Assembly: GCA_947371415.1 (NCBI GenBank)
Contig: CANBPJ010000044.1
Coordinates: 1 to 12,855, forward strand
Origin: Burkholderiaceae bacterium
GTDB taxonomy: Bacteria > Pseudomonadota > Gammaproteobacteria > Burkholderiales > Burkholderiaceae
Length of the DNA stretch: 12,855 nt
Direction of reading: 5' to 3'
Numbering within the stretch: the stretch's first letter is position 1; each line of letters begins with the position of its first letter. The translations under genes were made by a program, and so were the position numbers. Positions 1 to 7,645 of the stretch are shown piece by piece. The notes beneath the pieces were generated by a model. It saw only the letters and a program-made list of their open reading frames with translations, ran no database searches and had not been told where the DNA came from.

Positions 1-27
1 GTCAATGGCGGACTATATTTAGCCTAA
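1..27 (+). CDS. fabG: 3-oxoacyl-ACP reductase FabG, extreme C-terminus (partial)
   Basis: Only the last eight codons and the TAA stop lie inside the window. They read VNGGLYLA, which matches the usual FabG ending (HVNGGMYM type), and the gene immediately precedes acpP as it does in most proteobacterial fab clusters. FabG is the NADPH-dependent reductase of the 3-oxoacyl-ACP intermediate in fatty-acid elongation. The call rests on this short tail plus synteny, so the identity is likely but cannot be checked from catalytic residues. Confidence 0.75.
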   Translation, partial: VNGGLYLA

Positions 28-54
28 CGGCAAAGCAAGGATTTACTCATTTTT

Positions 55-82
55 TGGCGGATTTTGCTGATTTGCTCCGCCA
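55..82. repeat. 7-bp inverted repeat in the fabG-acpP gap
   Basis: Bases 55-61 (TGGCGGA) are perfectly complementary to 76-82 (TCCGCCA), with a 14-base loop. There is a T-run before the repeat on the plus strand but none after it, so it does not look like an intrinsic terminator. It sits just upstream of the best -10-like sequence for acpP. It could be an operator or a hairpin in read-through fabG-acpP mRNA; neither role is shown by the sequence. Confidence 0.4.
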
Positions 83-94
83 TGCTGATAAAAT
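64..94 (+). promoter_or_regulatory. Possible acpP promoter
   Basis: A TTGCTG at 64-69 and a GATAAA at 87-92 (alternatively TAAAAT at 89-94) are separated by 17 bases in a sigma70-like arrangement, about 37 bases before the acpP start. Both boxes match the consensus only partly. acpP commonly has its own strong promoter in addition to read-through from fabG, which supports looking here. The exact boxes are an inference. Confidence 0.3.
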
Positions 95-130
95 CCTTCC
101 ATCGTTTTTTTACAACCCTTGGGGGAATTA

Positions 131-370
131 ATGGATAACATCGAACAACGCGTTAAGAAGATCGTCGCTGAGCAATTGGGCGTAGCAGAAGCAGATATCA
201 AGAATGAATCTTCTTTTGTAAATGACCTAGGCGCAGACTCTCTTGACACTGTTGAGCTTGTAATGGCTTTAGAGGATGAATTTGGCATCGAAATCCCTGA
301 TGAAGAAGCCGAAAAGATCACTACCGTTCAGCTCGCGATCGACTTCGCTAAATCTAAAGCTCAGGGTTAA
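131..370 (+). CDS. acpP: Acyl carrier protein AcpP
   Basis: This is a 79-residue, strongly acidic four-helix protein that carries growing acyl chains in type II fatty-acid synthesis in the cytosol. The modification motif GADSLDTVEL places the phosphopantetheine-accepting serine at Ser37. The acidic recognition helix after it (ELVMALEDEFGIEIPDEEAE) is intact. The ATG at 131 is preferred over an in-frame TTG at 119 because MDNIEQRV is the usual start in this group and a purine-rich GGGGGAA lies just upstream. The gene lies between fabG and fabF. The enzyme that activates AcpP, AcpS, is encoded about 9 kb downstream in the same window. Confidence 0.98.
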   Translation: MDNIEQRVKKIVAEQLGVAEADIKNESSFVNDLGADSLDTVELVMALEDEFGIEIPDEEAEKITTVQLAIDFAKSKAQG

Positions 371-402
371 TTCCCTAGTTTAGTAAATACTTAGCTATTA
401 CT

Positions 403-1650
403 GTGTCAGCATCAAATGGCCGACGCCGGGTTGTCATCACCGGCTTAGGCCTCATCTCACCTGTTGGTAATTCAGTTGATGTAGCTTGGTCTAATTTGCT
501 CGCGGGCAAATCTGGCATTGCTACGATCACTAAATTTGACCACTCTCTGTTAAGCGTGCATTTCGCTGGAGAGGTGAAAGATTTCAATGTCGAAGAATAT
601 GTCTCTGCCAAAGAGGCGCGCCATATGGATACCTTCATCCATTTTGGTATTGCCGCTGGCACACAGGCGATTCGCGACAGTGGTTTACAGATAACCGAAG
701 AGAACGCAGAGCGTGTCGGCGTAATGGTAGGATCAGGCATTGGCGGTTTGCCGATGATTGAAGAGACCGGCGCTGAACTACTCGCTCGCGGTCCTCGTCG
801 CATCTCACCATTCTTTGTACCAGGCTCAATCATTAATATGATTTCTGGTCACCTCAGCATTTTGTTTGGTCTCAAGGGTCCAAACGTGGCTGCGGTTACT
901 GCCTGTACAACGGGTTTGCACAGTATTGGATTAGCAGCGCGCTTAATTCAGTACGGTGATGCCGATGTCATGGTTGCTGGTGGTGCGGAATCCACTATTT
1001 CTGCTTTAGGTGTTGGTGGCTTTGCCTCAGCCCGTGCGCTATCCACACGCAATGATGACCCTGCAACAGCTTCACGTCCATGGGACAGAGATCGTGATGG
1101 TTTCGTTCTGGGCGAGGGTGCTGGCGTTATCGTGCTTGAAGAGTATGAACACGCTAAAGCCCGCGGTGCAAAAATTTACTGTGAGCTTTTGGGCTTCGGT
1201 ATGAGCGGTGATGCGTATCACATGACGGCACCAAATATGGATGGCCCGCGTCGTTGTATGCTGAATGCTATGCGCGATGCCGGCTTGAATGCCGATCAGA
1301 TTGATTACATTAATGCGCATGGCACCTCTACACCGTTAGGCGATAAGAATGAAACTGCTGCCATTAAGGCTGCTCTTGGTGACCACGCTAAAAAGACTTT
1401 GATTAACTCCACCAAATCCATGACTGGTCACCTTTTGGGTGGCGCAGGTGGCTTGGAGTCTGTCTTTACTATTCTGGCTTTACATAATCAGAAATCTCCA
1501 CCAACAATTAATATTTTCAATCAAGATTCTGAGTGTGATTTGGACTACTGCGCCAATACTGCTCGCGACGTGAAGATTGACTATGCCGTCAAAAACAACT
1601 TTGGCTTTGGGGGTACTAACGGTACCTTGATTTTTGGCAAACTGACCTAA
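403..1650 (+). CDS. fabF: 3-oxoacyl-ACP synthase II FabF
   Basis: This is a 415-residue beta-ketoacyl-ACP synthase, the usual FabF length (about 412-415). It condenses malonyl-ACP with acyl-ACP during chain elongation. The thiolase-fold Cys-His-His triad is visible: Cys168 in TACTTG, His306 in NAHGTSTPLGD and His343 in the SMTGHLLGGAGG stretch, with the conserved Lys338 just before the last. The glycine-rich C-terminal NNFGFGGTN is also intact. The start is a GTG 32 bases after acpP; no convincing Shine-Dalgarno sequence precedes it, so translation may depend on coupling to the highly translated acpP. Family members FabF and FabB are similar, but the length, sequence and position after acpP favour FabF. 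Confidence 0.97.
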   Translation: MSASNGRRRVVITGLGLISPVGNSVDVAWSNLLAGKSGIATITKFDHSLLSVHFAGEVKDFNVEEYVSAKEARHMDTFIHFGIAAGTQAIRDSGLQITEENAERVGVMVGSGIGGLPMIEETGAELLARGPRRISPFFVPGSIINMISGHLSILFGLKGPNVAAVTACTTGLHSIGLAARLIQYGDADVMVAGGAESTISALGVGGFASARALSTRNDDPATASRPWDRDRDGFVLGEGAGVIVLEEYEHAKARGAKIYCELLGFGMSGDAYHMTAPNMDGPRRCMLNAMRDAGLNADQIDYINAHGTSTPLGDKNETAAIKAALGDHAKKTLINSTKSMTGHLLGGAGGLESVFTILALHNQKSPPTINIFNQDSECDLDYCANTARDVKIDYAVKNNFGFGGTNGTLIFGKLT

Positions 1651-1712
1651 TATTCTTAGTAAGTTCTTTCCCAATCTTTTTATTGGTTTTTACCAAGCAG
1701 GTCTATAGCATC

Positions 1713-3146
1713 ATGAAAAAGTATCTTATTGCGTTCTTGGCTATTGTTAGCTTGGGGCAAATTGCATCCGCGCAAACCCCGCGCGTAGCTATTCCTGATT
1801 TTGCTGATTTGGTTGAGCGTGCTAGCCCAGCGGTAGTAAATATCCGCACAACAGAAAAAGTACTGCAGCAGCAGGCTCAGGGCGGTATTCCAGGAATGCC
1901 TGAGGATCAGGCTGAGTTCTTCCGCAAATTCTTCGGGGTACCTATTCCGGGTCTTCCTAGCAGCCCAAAACAGGCGCAGCCCAATCTTGGTAAGCCGCAA
2001 GAGGCTGATCGTGGTGTGGGTTCGGGTTTCATCATTGAGTCCAATGGCTTCATTCTGACCAATGCCCATGTTGTGGAGGGCGCCAACACGATCTATGTGA
2101 CCTTGACTGATAAGCGTGAGTACAAGGCTAAGTTATTGGGTATGGACAAGCGCACTGATGTGGCGGTTGTCAAAATCGATGCGCGTGATTTACCAAAACT
2201 GCCATTGGGTGACTCTTCTAGAGTGAGGGTGGGTGAGTGGGTGTTGGCGATTGGCTCCCCATTTGGCTTAGAAAATACTGTGACTGCGGGGATCGTGTCT
2301 GCCAAGAGTCGTGATACTGGTGACTACTTACCATTTATTCAGACGGACGTAGCCGTTAATCCAGGAAACTCTGGCGGCCCTTTATTAAATACTGCCGGAC
2401 AGGTCATTGGCATTAACTCCCAAATCTTTAGTCGCTCCGGTGGATATATGGGTATCTCTTTTGCGATTCCAATTGATGAGGCGATGCGTGTTGCAGAGCA
2501 GTTACGCGCCAACGGAAAAATGACGCGCGGCCGTATTGGCGTCGCTTTGGGTGAAATGACCAAAGAAATTGCTGAAAGCTTAGGTCTTGGCAAGCCTCGG
2601 GGTGCTTATGTGCGTAACGTCGAGCCAGGTGGTCCAGCGGCGGCTGGTGGCATTGAGTCTGGCGATGTGATTCTCACCTTTAATGGCCGAGATATTGGCA
2701 AATCTACCGATCTACCAAGGGCGGTTGGGGAAACCAAACCAGGCACCAGTGCAAGCGTGCAAGTTTGGCGCAAGGGTTCTACCAAGGATTTGATGGTTTC
2801 CGTGGTGGATACGGAGGCTGGTCAGGCTGCTGTGAAAAAGGCCGATAGCTCGAATGCAGGTGGATCCAATGCCAATTCTCTAGGGGTGGCTGTTTCCGAG
2901 CTTTCAGATAGCAAGAAGAAAGAGCTGAATATCCGTGGTGGCGTTGAGGTTACTGGCTTGGGTGATGGGCCTTTGGCACGCGCAGGGGTACGCCCAGGGG
3001 ATGTCATTATTCGGATAGCGGATGCTGATATTACTGGGGTAAAGCAGTTTGAGAGCCTGGTAAAGGGTTTAGATGGCAATAAGGCAGTCCCGGTTTTTGT
3101 TCGTAGAGCCGATAGCACCATGATCATCCCAATCAGGCCAAAATAA
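1713..3146 (+). CDS. mucD: Periplasmic Do-family serine endoprotease (MucD/DegQ type)
   Basis: This is a 477-residue HtrA protease/chaperone that degrades or refolds damaged envelope proteins. Residues 1-20 form a signal peptide (MKKYL..., hydrophobic core, cleavage after ASA), so the mature protein is periplasmic. The trypsin-like domain has the triad His119 (TNAHVV), Asp149 (RTDVAVVKI) and Ser220 (NPGNSGGPL). Two PDZ domains follow, at roughly 272-365 and 390-470, each with a GDVI motif. A Gln/Pro-rich stretch at about 50-98 corresponds to the regulatory LA loop of the family. An in-frame TTG at 1683 would add ten residues ahead of the signal peptide, so ATG 1713 is chosen. In many Burkholderiales this gene follows rpoE-rseA-rseB; here it follows fabF directly. 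The naming degQ versus mucD is a matter of convention. Confidence 0.93.
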   Translation: MKKYLIAFLAIVSLGQIASAQTPRVAIPDFADLVERASPAVVNIRTTEKVLQQQAQGGIPGMPEDQAEFFRKFFGVPIPGLPSSPKQAQPNLGKPQEADRGVGSGFIIESNGFILTNAHVVEGANTIYVTLTDKREYKAKLLGMDKRTDVAVVKIDARDLPKLPLGDSSRVRVGEWVLAIGSPFGLENTVTAGIVSAKSRDTGDYLPFIQTDVAVNPGNSGGPLLNTAGQVIGINSQIFSRSGGYMGISFAIPIDEAMRVAEQLRANGKMTRGRIGVALGEMTKEIAESLGLGKPRGAYVRNVEPGGPAAAGGIESGDVILTFNGRDIGKSTDLPRAVGETKPGTSASVQVWRKGSTKDLMVSVVDTEAGQAAVKKADSSNAGGSNANSLGVAVSELSDSKKKELNIRGGVEVTGLGDGPLARAGVRPGDVIIRIADADITGVKQFESLVKGLDGNKAVPVFVRRADSTMIIPIRPK

Positions 3147-3181
3147 GTAGAAATCCTGCTTTTTGAGGTAATAAAACGGGT

Positions 3182-3212
3182 TTGGCGCCAATTTGGCGTC
3201 ACCCATTACAAT
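3182..3212 (+). promoter_or_regulatory. Possible promoter for the lepA operon
   Basis: TACAAT at 3207-3212 is a good -10 match. A TTGGCG at 3182-3187 could act as the -35, but the 19-base spacing is longer than ideal. The 144-base gap between mucD and lepA is the only sizeable gap before the compact lepA-nagZ run, so a promoter is expected here. The predicted RNA leader would be about 70 bases long. Confidence 0.35.
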
Positions 3213-3233
3213 CACTTTAAGACGACTTTTTGC

Positions 3234-3254
3234 AGCGCATCATCGTGGTGCGTT
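3234..3254 (+). other. Hairpin in the lepA leader
   Basis: Bases 3234-3242 can pair with 3246-3254 around a three-base UCG loop, giving a nine-pair RNA stem with two G-U pairs (core CGCAUCA/UGGUGCG). No U-run follows, so it is not an intrinsic terminator. It lies about 36 bases before the lepA start codon, in the leader predicted from the TACAAT box. It could affect leader stability or translation, or be incidental. Confidence 0.35.
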
Positions 3255-3290
3255 CTGACAAGGCGTTTTTTGAAGACCAAATAAGACGCT

Positions 3291-5096
3291 ATGGATTTAA
3301 TCCGCAATTTTTCTATCATCGCCCACATCGATCACGGCAAATCGACGCTTGCTGATCGCATCATTCAATTGTGTGGCGGTCTCTCTGATCGTGAAATGGA
3401 AGCTCAGGTTCTTGACTCAATGGATATTGAGCGAGAGCGTGGTATCACCATTAAGGCGCAAACTGCTGCGCTGTCTTATAAAGCCAAAGATGGTAAGACT
3501 TACAAGATCAACCTGATTGATACACCAGGCCACGTTGACTTCTCATATGAGGTCAGCCGATCCTTATCAGCATGCGAAGGTGCATTGCTAGTGGTGGATG
3601 CGAGCCAAGGCGTTGAAGCGCAAACTGTTGCTAACTGTTACATGGCTCTTGAGCTGGGTGTTGAGGTTGTACCGGTTCTGAATAAGATTGATTTGCCACA
3701 AGCTGACCCTGAGCGCGCTAAAAAAGAAATTGAAGATGTCATTGGTATTGATGCATCTGATGCAGTGACATGCTCTGCTAAAACAGGTTTGGGTGTTGCA
3801 GAGGTGATTGAGGAAATGATTGCTCGTGTGCCGCCACCAAAAGGTAGCGCAACAGATCCATTGCAAGCCTTGATCATTGATTCATGGTTTGATAACTATG
3901 TCGGCGTGGTGATGTTAGTGCGTGTCGTTAACGGCACTTTAAAGCCCAAAGAAAAAATTACCTTAATGGCAAATGGTTCCAGCCACTTAGTCGAGCACGT
4001 GGGCGTATTTAGTCCAAAGTCTGTAGATCGCCCTGAGTTATCCGCTGGTCAAGTGGGCTTTGTGATTGCTGGCATTAAAGAATTAAAAGCAGCTAAGGTG
4101 GGTGACACGGTCACGCATACGCCTGGACAGCAGGGCAGAGTGCCTGCTACTGAACCCTTGCCTGGTTTTAAAGAGGTCAAGCCTCAAGTCTTTGCTGGTC
4201 TTTATCCAGTAGAGGCAAGTGAATATGATCAATTGCGCGAATCTTTAGAGAAGCTGCAATTAAATGATGCTTCGCTCTTGTATGAGCCGGAGGTATCACA
4301 GGCTTTAGGATTTGGATTCCGATGTGGCTTCCTTGGCTTGCTCCATATGGAGATTGTGCAAGAGCGTTTAGAGCGTCAGTACGGCATGAATCTCATCACC
4401 ACTGCCCCAACAGTGGTGTACCAGGTAGAGCAATCGGATGGCTCTATCTTGTCAGTAGATAACCCATCGAAGATGCCAGAGGCTAGCAAGATCAATACGA
4501 TTCTTGAGCCGATTGTGACGGTTAATCTGTATATGCCGCAAGAGTATGTCGGCGCGATTATTACCTTGTGTGTCGGTAAGCGTGGCATTCAGATGGATAT
4601 GAATTACCTTGGGCGCCAAGTTAAGCTCACTTATGAATTGCCGATGGCCGAGATTGTGTTGGACTTCTTTGACAAAATGAAATCCATCTCACGCGGCTAT
4701 GCATCCATGGATTACGAGTTCAAAGAATATCGTCCAGCCGATGTGGTGAAGGTGGACATCTTGATTAACGGCGAGCGGGTTGATGCTCTGTCGGTGATTG
4801 TTCACCGAAGCAATAGTCAGCATCGTGGGCGCGAAGTCGTTGCCAAGATGCGCGGGATTATTCCGCGTCAAATGTTTGATGTAGCTATTCAGGCGGCGAT
4901 TGGTAGCAATATTGTTGCTCGTGAAAACGTCAAAGCATTGCGCAAAAACGTATTGGCCAAGTGTTACGGCGGTGATATCTCTCGTAAGCGTAAGTTATTA
5001 GAGAAGCAAAAAGAAGGTAAGAAGCGCATGAAGCAGGTGGGTAACGTGGAGATTCCACAAGAAGCCTTCTTGGCCATTTTGCAGGTAGACGACTAA
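3291..5096 (+). CDS. lepA: Elongation factor 4 (LepA GTPase)
   Basis: This is a 601-residue translational GTPase of normal LepA length (about 600) that acts on the ribosome. It has been linked to back-translocation, initiation and 30S biogenesis. The GTPase motifs are all present: G1 AHIDHGKS at 11-18, G3 DTPGH at 77-81, G4 NKID at 131-134 and G5 SAK at 162-164. The family hallmarks GFGFRCGFLGLLHMEI and the LepA-specific C-terminal domain with lysine-rich end (SRKRKLLEKQKEGKKRMK) are intact. A PPP tripeptide at 181-183 is a potential EF-P-dependent stall site. The stop overlaps the lepB start by one base (TAATG), which implies translational coupling. No strong Shine-Dalgarno sequence is seen before the ATG. 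Confidence 0.98.
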   Translation: MDLIRNFSIIAHIDHGKSTLADRIIQLCGGLSDREMEAQVLDSMDIERERGITIKAQTAALSYKAKDGKTYKINLIDTPGHVDFSYEVSRSLSACEGALLVVDASQGVEAQTVANCYMALELGVEVVPVLNKIDLPQADPERAKKEIEDVIGIDASDAVTCSAKTGLGVAEVIEEMIARVPPPKGSATDPLQALIIDSWFDNYVGVVMLVRVVNGTLKPKEKITLMANGSSHLVEHVGVFSPKSVDRPELSAGQVGFVIAGIKELKAAKVGDTVTHTPGQQGRVPATEPLPGFKEVKPQVFAGLYPVEASEYDQLRESLEKLQLNDASLLYEPEVSQALGFGFRCGFLGLLHMEIVQERLERQYGMNLITTAPTVVYQVEQSDGSILSVDNPSKMPEASKINTILEPIVTVNLYMPQEYVGAIITLCVGKRGIQMDMNYLGRQVKLTYELPMAEIVLDFFDKMKSISRGYASMDYEFKEYRPADVVKVDILINGERVDALSVIVHRSNSQHRGREVVAKMRGIIPRQMFDVAIQAAIGSNIVARENVKALRKNVLAKCYGGDISRKRKLLEKQKEGKKRMKQVGNVEIPQEAFLAILQVDD

Positions 5097-5902
5097 TGAA
5101 CTTCGCTCTGATTCTATTTATCTTGGTTGTGGTGTCTGGCATTGCTTGGATTGCTGACCGATACTATTTCGCTCCACAAAGACGCATTGCTGGTATCGAT
5201 CGCATGCCATTGTGGCTAGAGTACACGGCAGGCTTCTTTCCAGTAATTTGCGCGGTATTTGTATTGCGCTCCTTCATTGTGGAGCCCTTCAAAATTCCTT
5301 CGGGATCGATGATTCCAACGCTGCAGATTGGTGACTTTATTTTGGTAAATAAGTTCACGTATGGTATTCGCTTGCCAGTGATTAATCAGAAGGTGGTGGA
5401 GTTGGGCTCCCCTCAGCGTGGCGACGTGGTTGTGTTCCGTTACCCTCGTGATGAGTCTGTTGACTACATCAAGCGCGTTGTGGCTTTGCCAGGTGACACG
5501 ATTACTTATCAAGATAAACGTTTAACGATTAATGGTCAGCCTTTGCAGTACAGTGGTGGCGAGCCTTACCTCGATCCAGAAAATATGCGTTACGCCAAAC
5601 GTTTTTCAGAATCCTTCCCGACAGACCTTGGTGGCAACAAGCACGAAATCTTGAATGATCCGGATCGTCCTGCTGGAATGTTCCCTGCTGAGCGATTCCC
5701 CGGGTTTGAAAGCTGCCAGTATCAAAATGCTGGACTTACTTGCACAGTCCCTGCGGGTCATTACTTTGCTATGGGTGATAACCGCGATAACAGTGCAGAT
5801 TCTCGTTACTGGGGATTTGTACCAGATAAAAATATCGTAGGCAAAGCCTTCTTTGTTTGGTTGAATCTCGGAAATCTAGGCCGTATTGGCGGGTTCGAAT
5901 AA
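5096..5902 (+). CDS. lepB: Signal peptidase I LepB
   Basis: This is a 268-residue type I signal peptidase, anchored in the inner membrane and cleaving signal peptides from exported proteins on the periplasmic side. Two hydrophobic segments at about 3-20 and 45-59 serve as N-terminal membrane anchors. The catalytic Ser71 lies in the PSGSMIPTL box and the general-base Lys126 in DYIKRVVALPGD. The C-terminal GDNRDNSADSRYWGFVP box is complete. It is shorter than E. coli LepB (324 residues) but includes every catalytic box. Its ATG overlaps the lepA stop, and rnc starts four bases after its TAA. The pairing with lepA is the standard bacterial arrangement. Confidence 0.97.
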   Translation: MNFALILFILVVVSGIAWIADRYYFAPQRRIAGIDRMPLWLEYTAGFFPVICAVFVLRSFIVEPFKIPSGSMIPTLQIGDFILVNKFTYGIRLPVINQKVVELGSPQRGDVVVFRYPRDESVDYIKRVVALPGDTITYQDKRLTINGQPLQYSGGEPYLDPENMRYAKRFSESFPTDLGGNKHEILNDPDRPAGMFPAERFPGFESCQYQNAGLTCTVPAGHYFAMGDNRDNSADSRYWGFVPDKNIVGKAFFVWLNLGNLGRIGGFE

Positions 5903-5906
5903 AGTC

Positions 5907-6698
5907 ATGAACGCCCGCGCCACTATCGAAACTGCACCGCTACAAGCGCAACTGGGCTACACGTTTAAAAAACTAGAGTTGCTCAATCAAGCACTCACGC
6001 ATCGCAGTCATAGTAAGAAAAATAATGAGCGCTTAGAGTTTTTGGGTGACTCCATTCTTAATTGCGTAGTTGCTGAGATGCTCTATGAGCGTTACTCTGA
6101 TTTGGATGAGGGCGATCTTTCTCGCGTCAGAGCGAACTTAGTGAAACAGCAAGCTTTATACGAGATTGCCCAAACATTGTCTTTGTCGGACTATCTCCGC
6201 TTAGGCGAAGGTGAGCTCAAGAGTGGGGGATTTCGTCGCCCATCTATTTTGGCTGACACCCTTGAGGCGGTGACTGGCGCAATCTTTTTAGACGGTGGAT
6301 TTGATGCCGCTAAAACTTCCCTGCGTAAGCTCTACTCCATCATCTTGGCCCACGTTGATCCAAAGACTTTAGGTAAAGACGATAAGACCCTATTGCAAGA
6401 GTGCTTGCAAAGCTATCAATTGCCATTGCCCACTTATAACGTCACGGGCACTAGCGGAGCTGCCCATAACCAGCAATTTGAGGTTGAGTGTTTAATACCC
6501 AGCCTAAAGGTTGCCGTTAAGGGTGAGGGCGCCTCTCGGCGTGCAGCTGAACAGGCGGCGGCAAAGCTGGCTTTAATTGCGGCACAAAAAGCCTTACCTC
6601 AGGAGTTGGGTAAACCTAAAAAGACTCGGTCAGCTAAAAAGAAAGCAGCAAAAAAAGTGGCAACCGAAGAGCAGTTAAATCTTAAGCTGAAGGGCTAA
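5907..6698 (+). CDS. rnc: Ribonuclease III
   Basis: This is a 263-residue double-strand-specific endoribonuclease that processes rRNA precursors and structured mRNAs. The signature NERLEFLGDSILN supplies the Mg-binding residues Glu41, Glu44 and Asp48. The second acidic pair is Asp117 and Glu120 in the DTLEAVTGAIFLDGG region. A double-stranded-RNA-binding domain spans roughly 155-227. The protein ends in a lysine/alanine-rich tail (KKTRSAKKKAAKK and following residues, about 235-263) beyond the usual end of the E. coli enzyme. ATG 5907 is chosen over an in-frame TTG at 5886, which would run back into lepB. The gene sits four bases after lepB and two bases before era, the conserved rnc-era pair. 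Confidence 0.97.
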   Translation: MNARATIETAPLQAQLGYTFKKLELLNQALTHRSHSKKNNERLEFLGDSILNCVVAEMLYERYSDLDEGDLSRVRANLVKQQALYEIAQTLSLSDYLRLGEGELKSGGFRRPSILADTLEAVTGAIFLDGGFDAAKTSLRKLYSIILAHVDPKTLGKDDKTLLQECLQSYQLPLPTYNVTGTSGAAHNQQFEVECLIPSLKVAVKGEGASRRAAEQAAAKLALIAAQKALPQELGKPKKTRSAKKKAAKKVATEEQLNLKLKG

Positions 6699-6700
6699 TC

Positions 6701-7639
6701 GTGTTTAGATGCGGCACTATCGCCATTGTTGGCCGTCCCAATATGGGCAAATCGACTCTTTTGAACGCTTTGGTCGGTCAGAAAATTAGCATTACCTCGC
6801 GTAAGGCACAAACAACGCGCCACCGTATTTTGGGTATCCAGAATCGCGAAGAAGCGCAGTTTATCTTTATTGATACACCAGGTTTTCAGACTCGCCTGGT
6901 GAATACCCTCAATAAGGCATTGAACCGCACGGTCACTACTGCGTTACAAGATGTGAATGTAGCCTGTTTTGTTGTGGAAGCTGGTTACTTTGGCGAGGAT
7001 GATAAGAAGGTGCTCCGTCTTCTTCCAAATGATTTGCCGGTTGTGCTGGTATTGAACAAGCTGGATTTATTTAATAGCCGCTTTCAGACTCCGTCTGAGC
7101 GCGATCAAGCTTTACTCAATTTCATGAAAGAAATGAGTCAGCCCTGGAGTGATTTAGGTGGTCACGAAGATCAAGGTCAATGTGAATTTACTGAGATCGT
7201 GCCGATGAGTGCGAAAAGCCCTGGGGACATTGAAAGATTGTTGGATGTGCTTGAGGGCTATTTGCCCGAAGCCGAAGCGGTTTACGATGGCGACACCATT
7301 ACCGATCGCAGCGAGCGTTTTCTGGCTGCTGAGATCTTGCGTGAGAAGGTCTTCCGCTTCACTGGTGAAGAGTTGCCCTACACCAGCACCGTGGTGATTG
7401 ATCAGTTCAAGATGGATGGCAAGATGCGTCGCATTGCAGCCACGATTTTGGTGGATCGCGATAGTCATAAAGCGATGATTATTGGTGCTAAGGGCGAACG
7501 CCTCAAGAAAATCTCTACTGATGCCCGCATTGATATGGAAAAGCTCTTTGACGGCAAGGTCTTTTTAGAAACTTGGGTCAAGGTCAAGCGTGGTTGGGCC
7601 GATGATCGTGCTGAGTTGCGGGCGCAAGGTCTAGAGTAA
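6701..7639 (+). CDS. era: GTPase Era, 30S ribosome assembly
   Basis: This is a 312-residue GTPase that binds the 3' end of 16S rRNA and promotes 30S maturation. G1 is GRPNMGKS at 11-18, with Met where Val is more common; the switch region is ITSRKAQTTRHRI; G3 is DTPG at 58-61; G4 is NKLD at 119-122; G5 is SAK at 170-172. The C-terminal KH RNA-binding domain has its GxxG loop as GAKG at 262-265. It is slightly longer than E. coli Era (301), mainly through an acidic/Gly insert at about 146-165 between G4 and G5. The start is GTG, two bases after rnc, with AAGGG just upstream as the ribosome site, so translation is probably coupled to rnc. Confidence 0.97.
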   Translation: MFRCGTIAIVGRPNMGKSTLLNALVGQKISITSRKAQTTRHRILGIQNREEAQFIFIDTPGFQTRLVNTLNKALNRTVTTALQDVNVACFVVEAGYFGEDDKKVLRLLPNDLPVVLVLNKLDLFNSRFQTPSERDQALLNFMKEMSQPWSDLGGHEDQGQCEFTEIVPMSAKSPGDIERLLDVLEGYLPEAEAVYDGDTITDRSERFLAAEILREKVFRFTGEELPYTSTVVIDQFKMDGKMRRIAATILVDRDSHKAMIIGAKGERLKKISTDARIDMEKLFDGKVFLETWVKVKRGWADDRAELRAQGLE

Positions 7640-7645
7640 ATCACT

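Noticed and set aside
55..82. Inverted repeat as a fabG terminator
   Set aside because: The stem is not followed by a T-run on either strand, and the loop is long at 14 bases.
375..833. Open frame of 152 codons on the minus strand opposite fabF
   Set aside because: It lies fully antisense to a well-conserved gene, its translation resembles no family I know, and it is explained by codon bias of fabF on the other strand.
3181..3200. GGCGCCAATTTGGCG as a mucD terminator
   Set aside because: Pairing leaves either a one-base loop or only four pairs, and no T-run follows.
2822..3202. Open frame of 126 codons on the minus strand opposite the end of mucD
   Set aside because: It is a shadow of the second PDZ region, with Ser/Thr-rich low-information translation and no own ribosome site or context.
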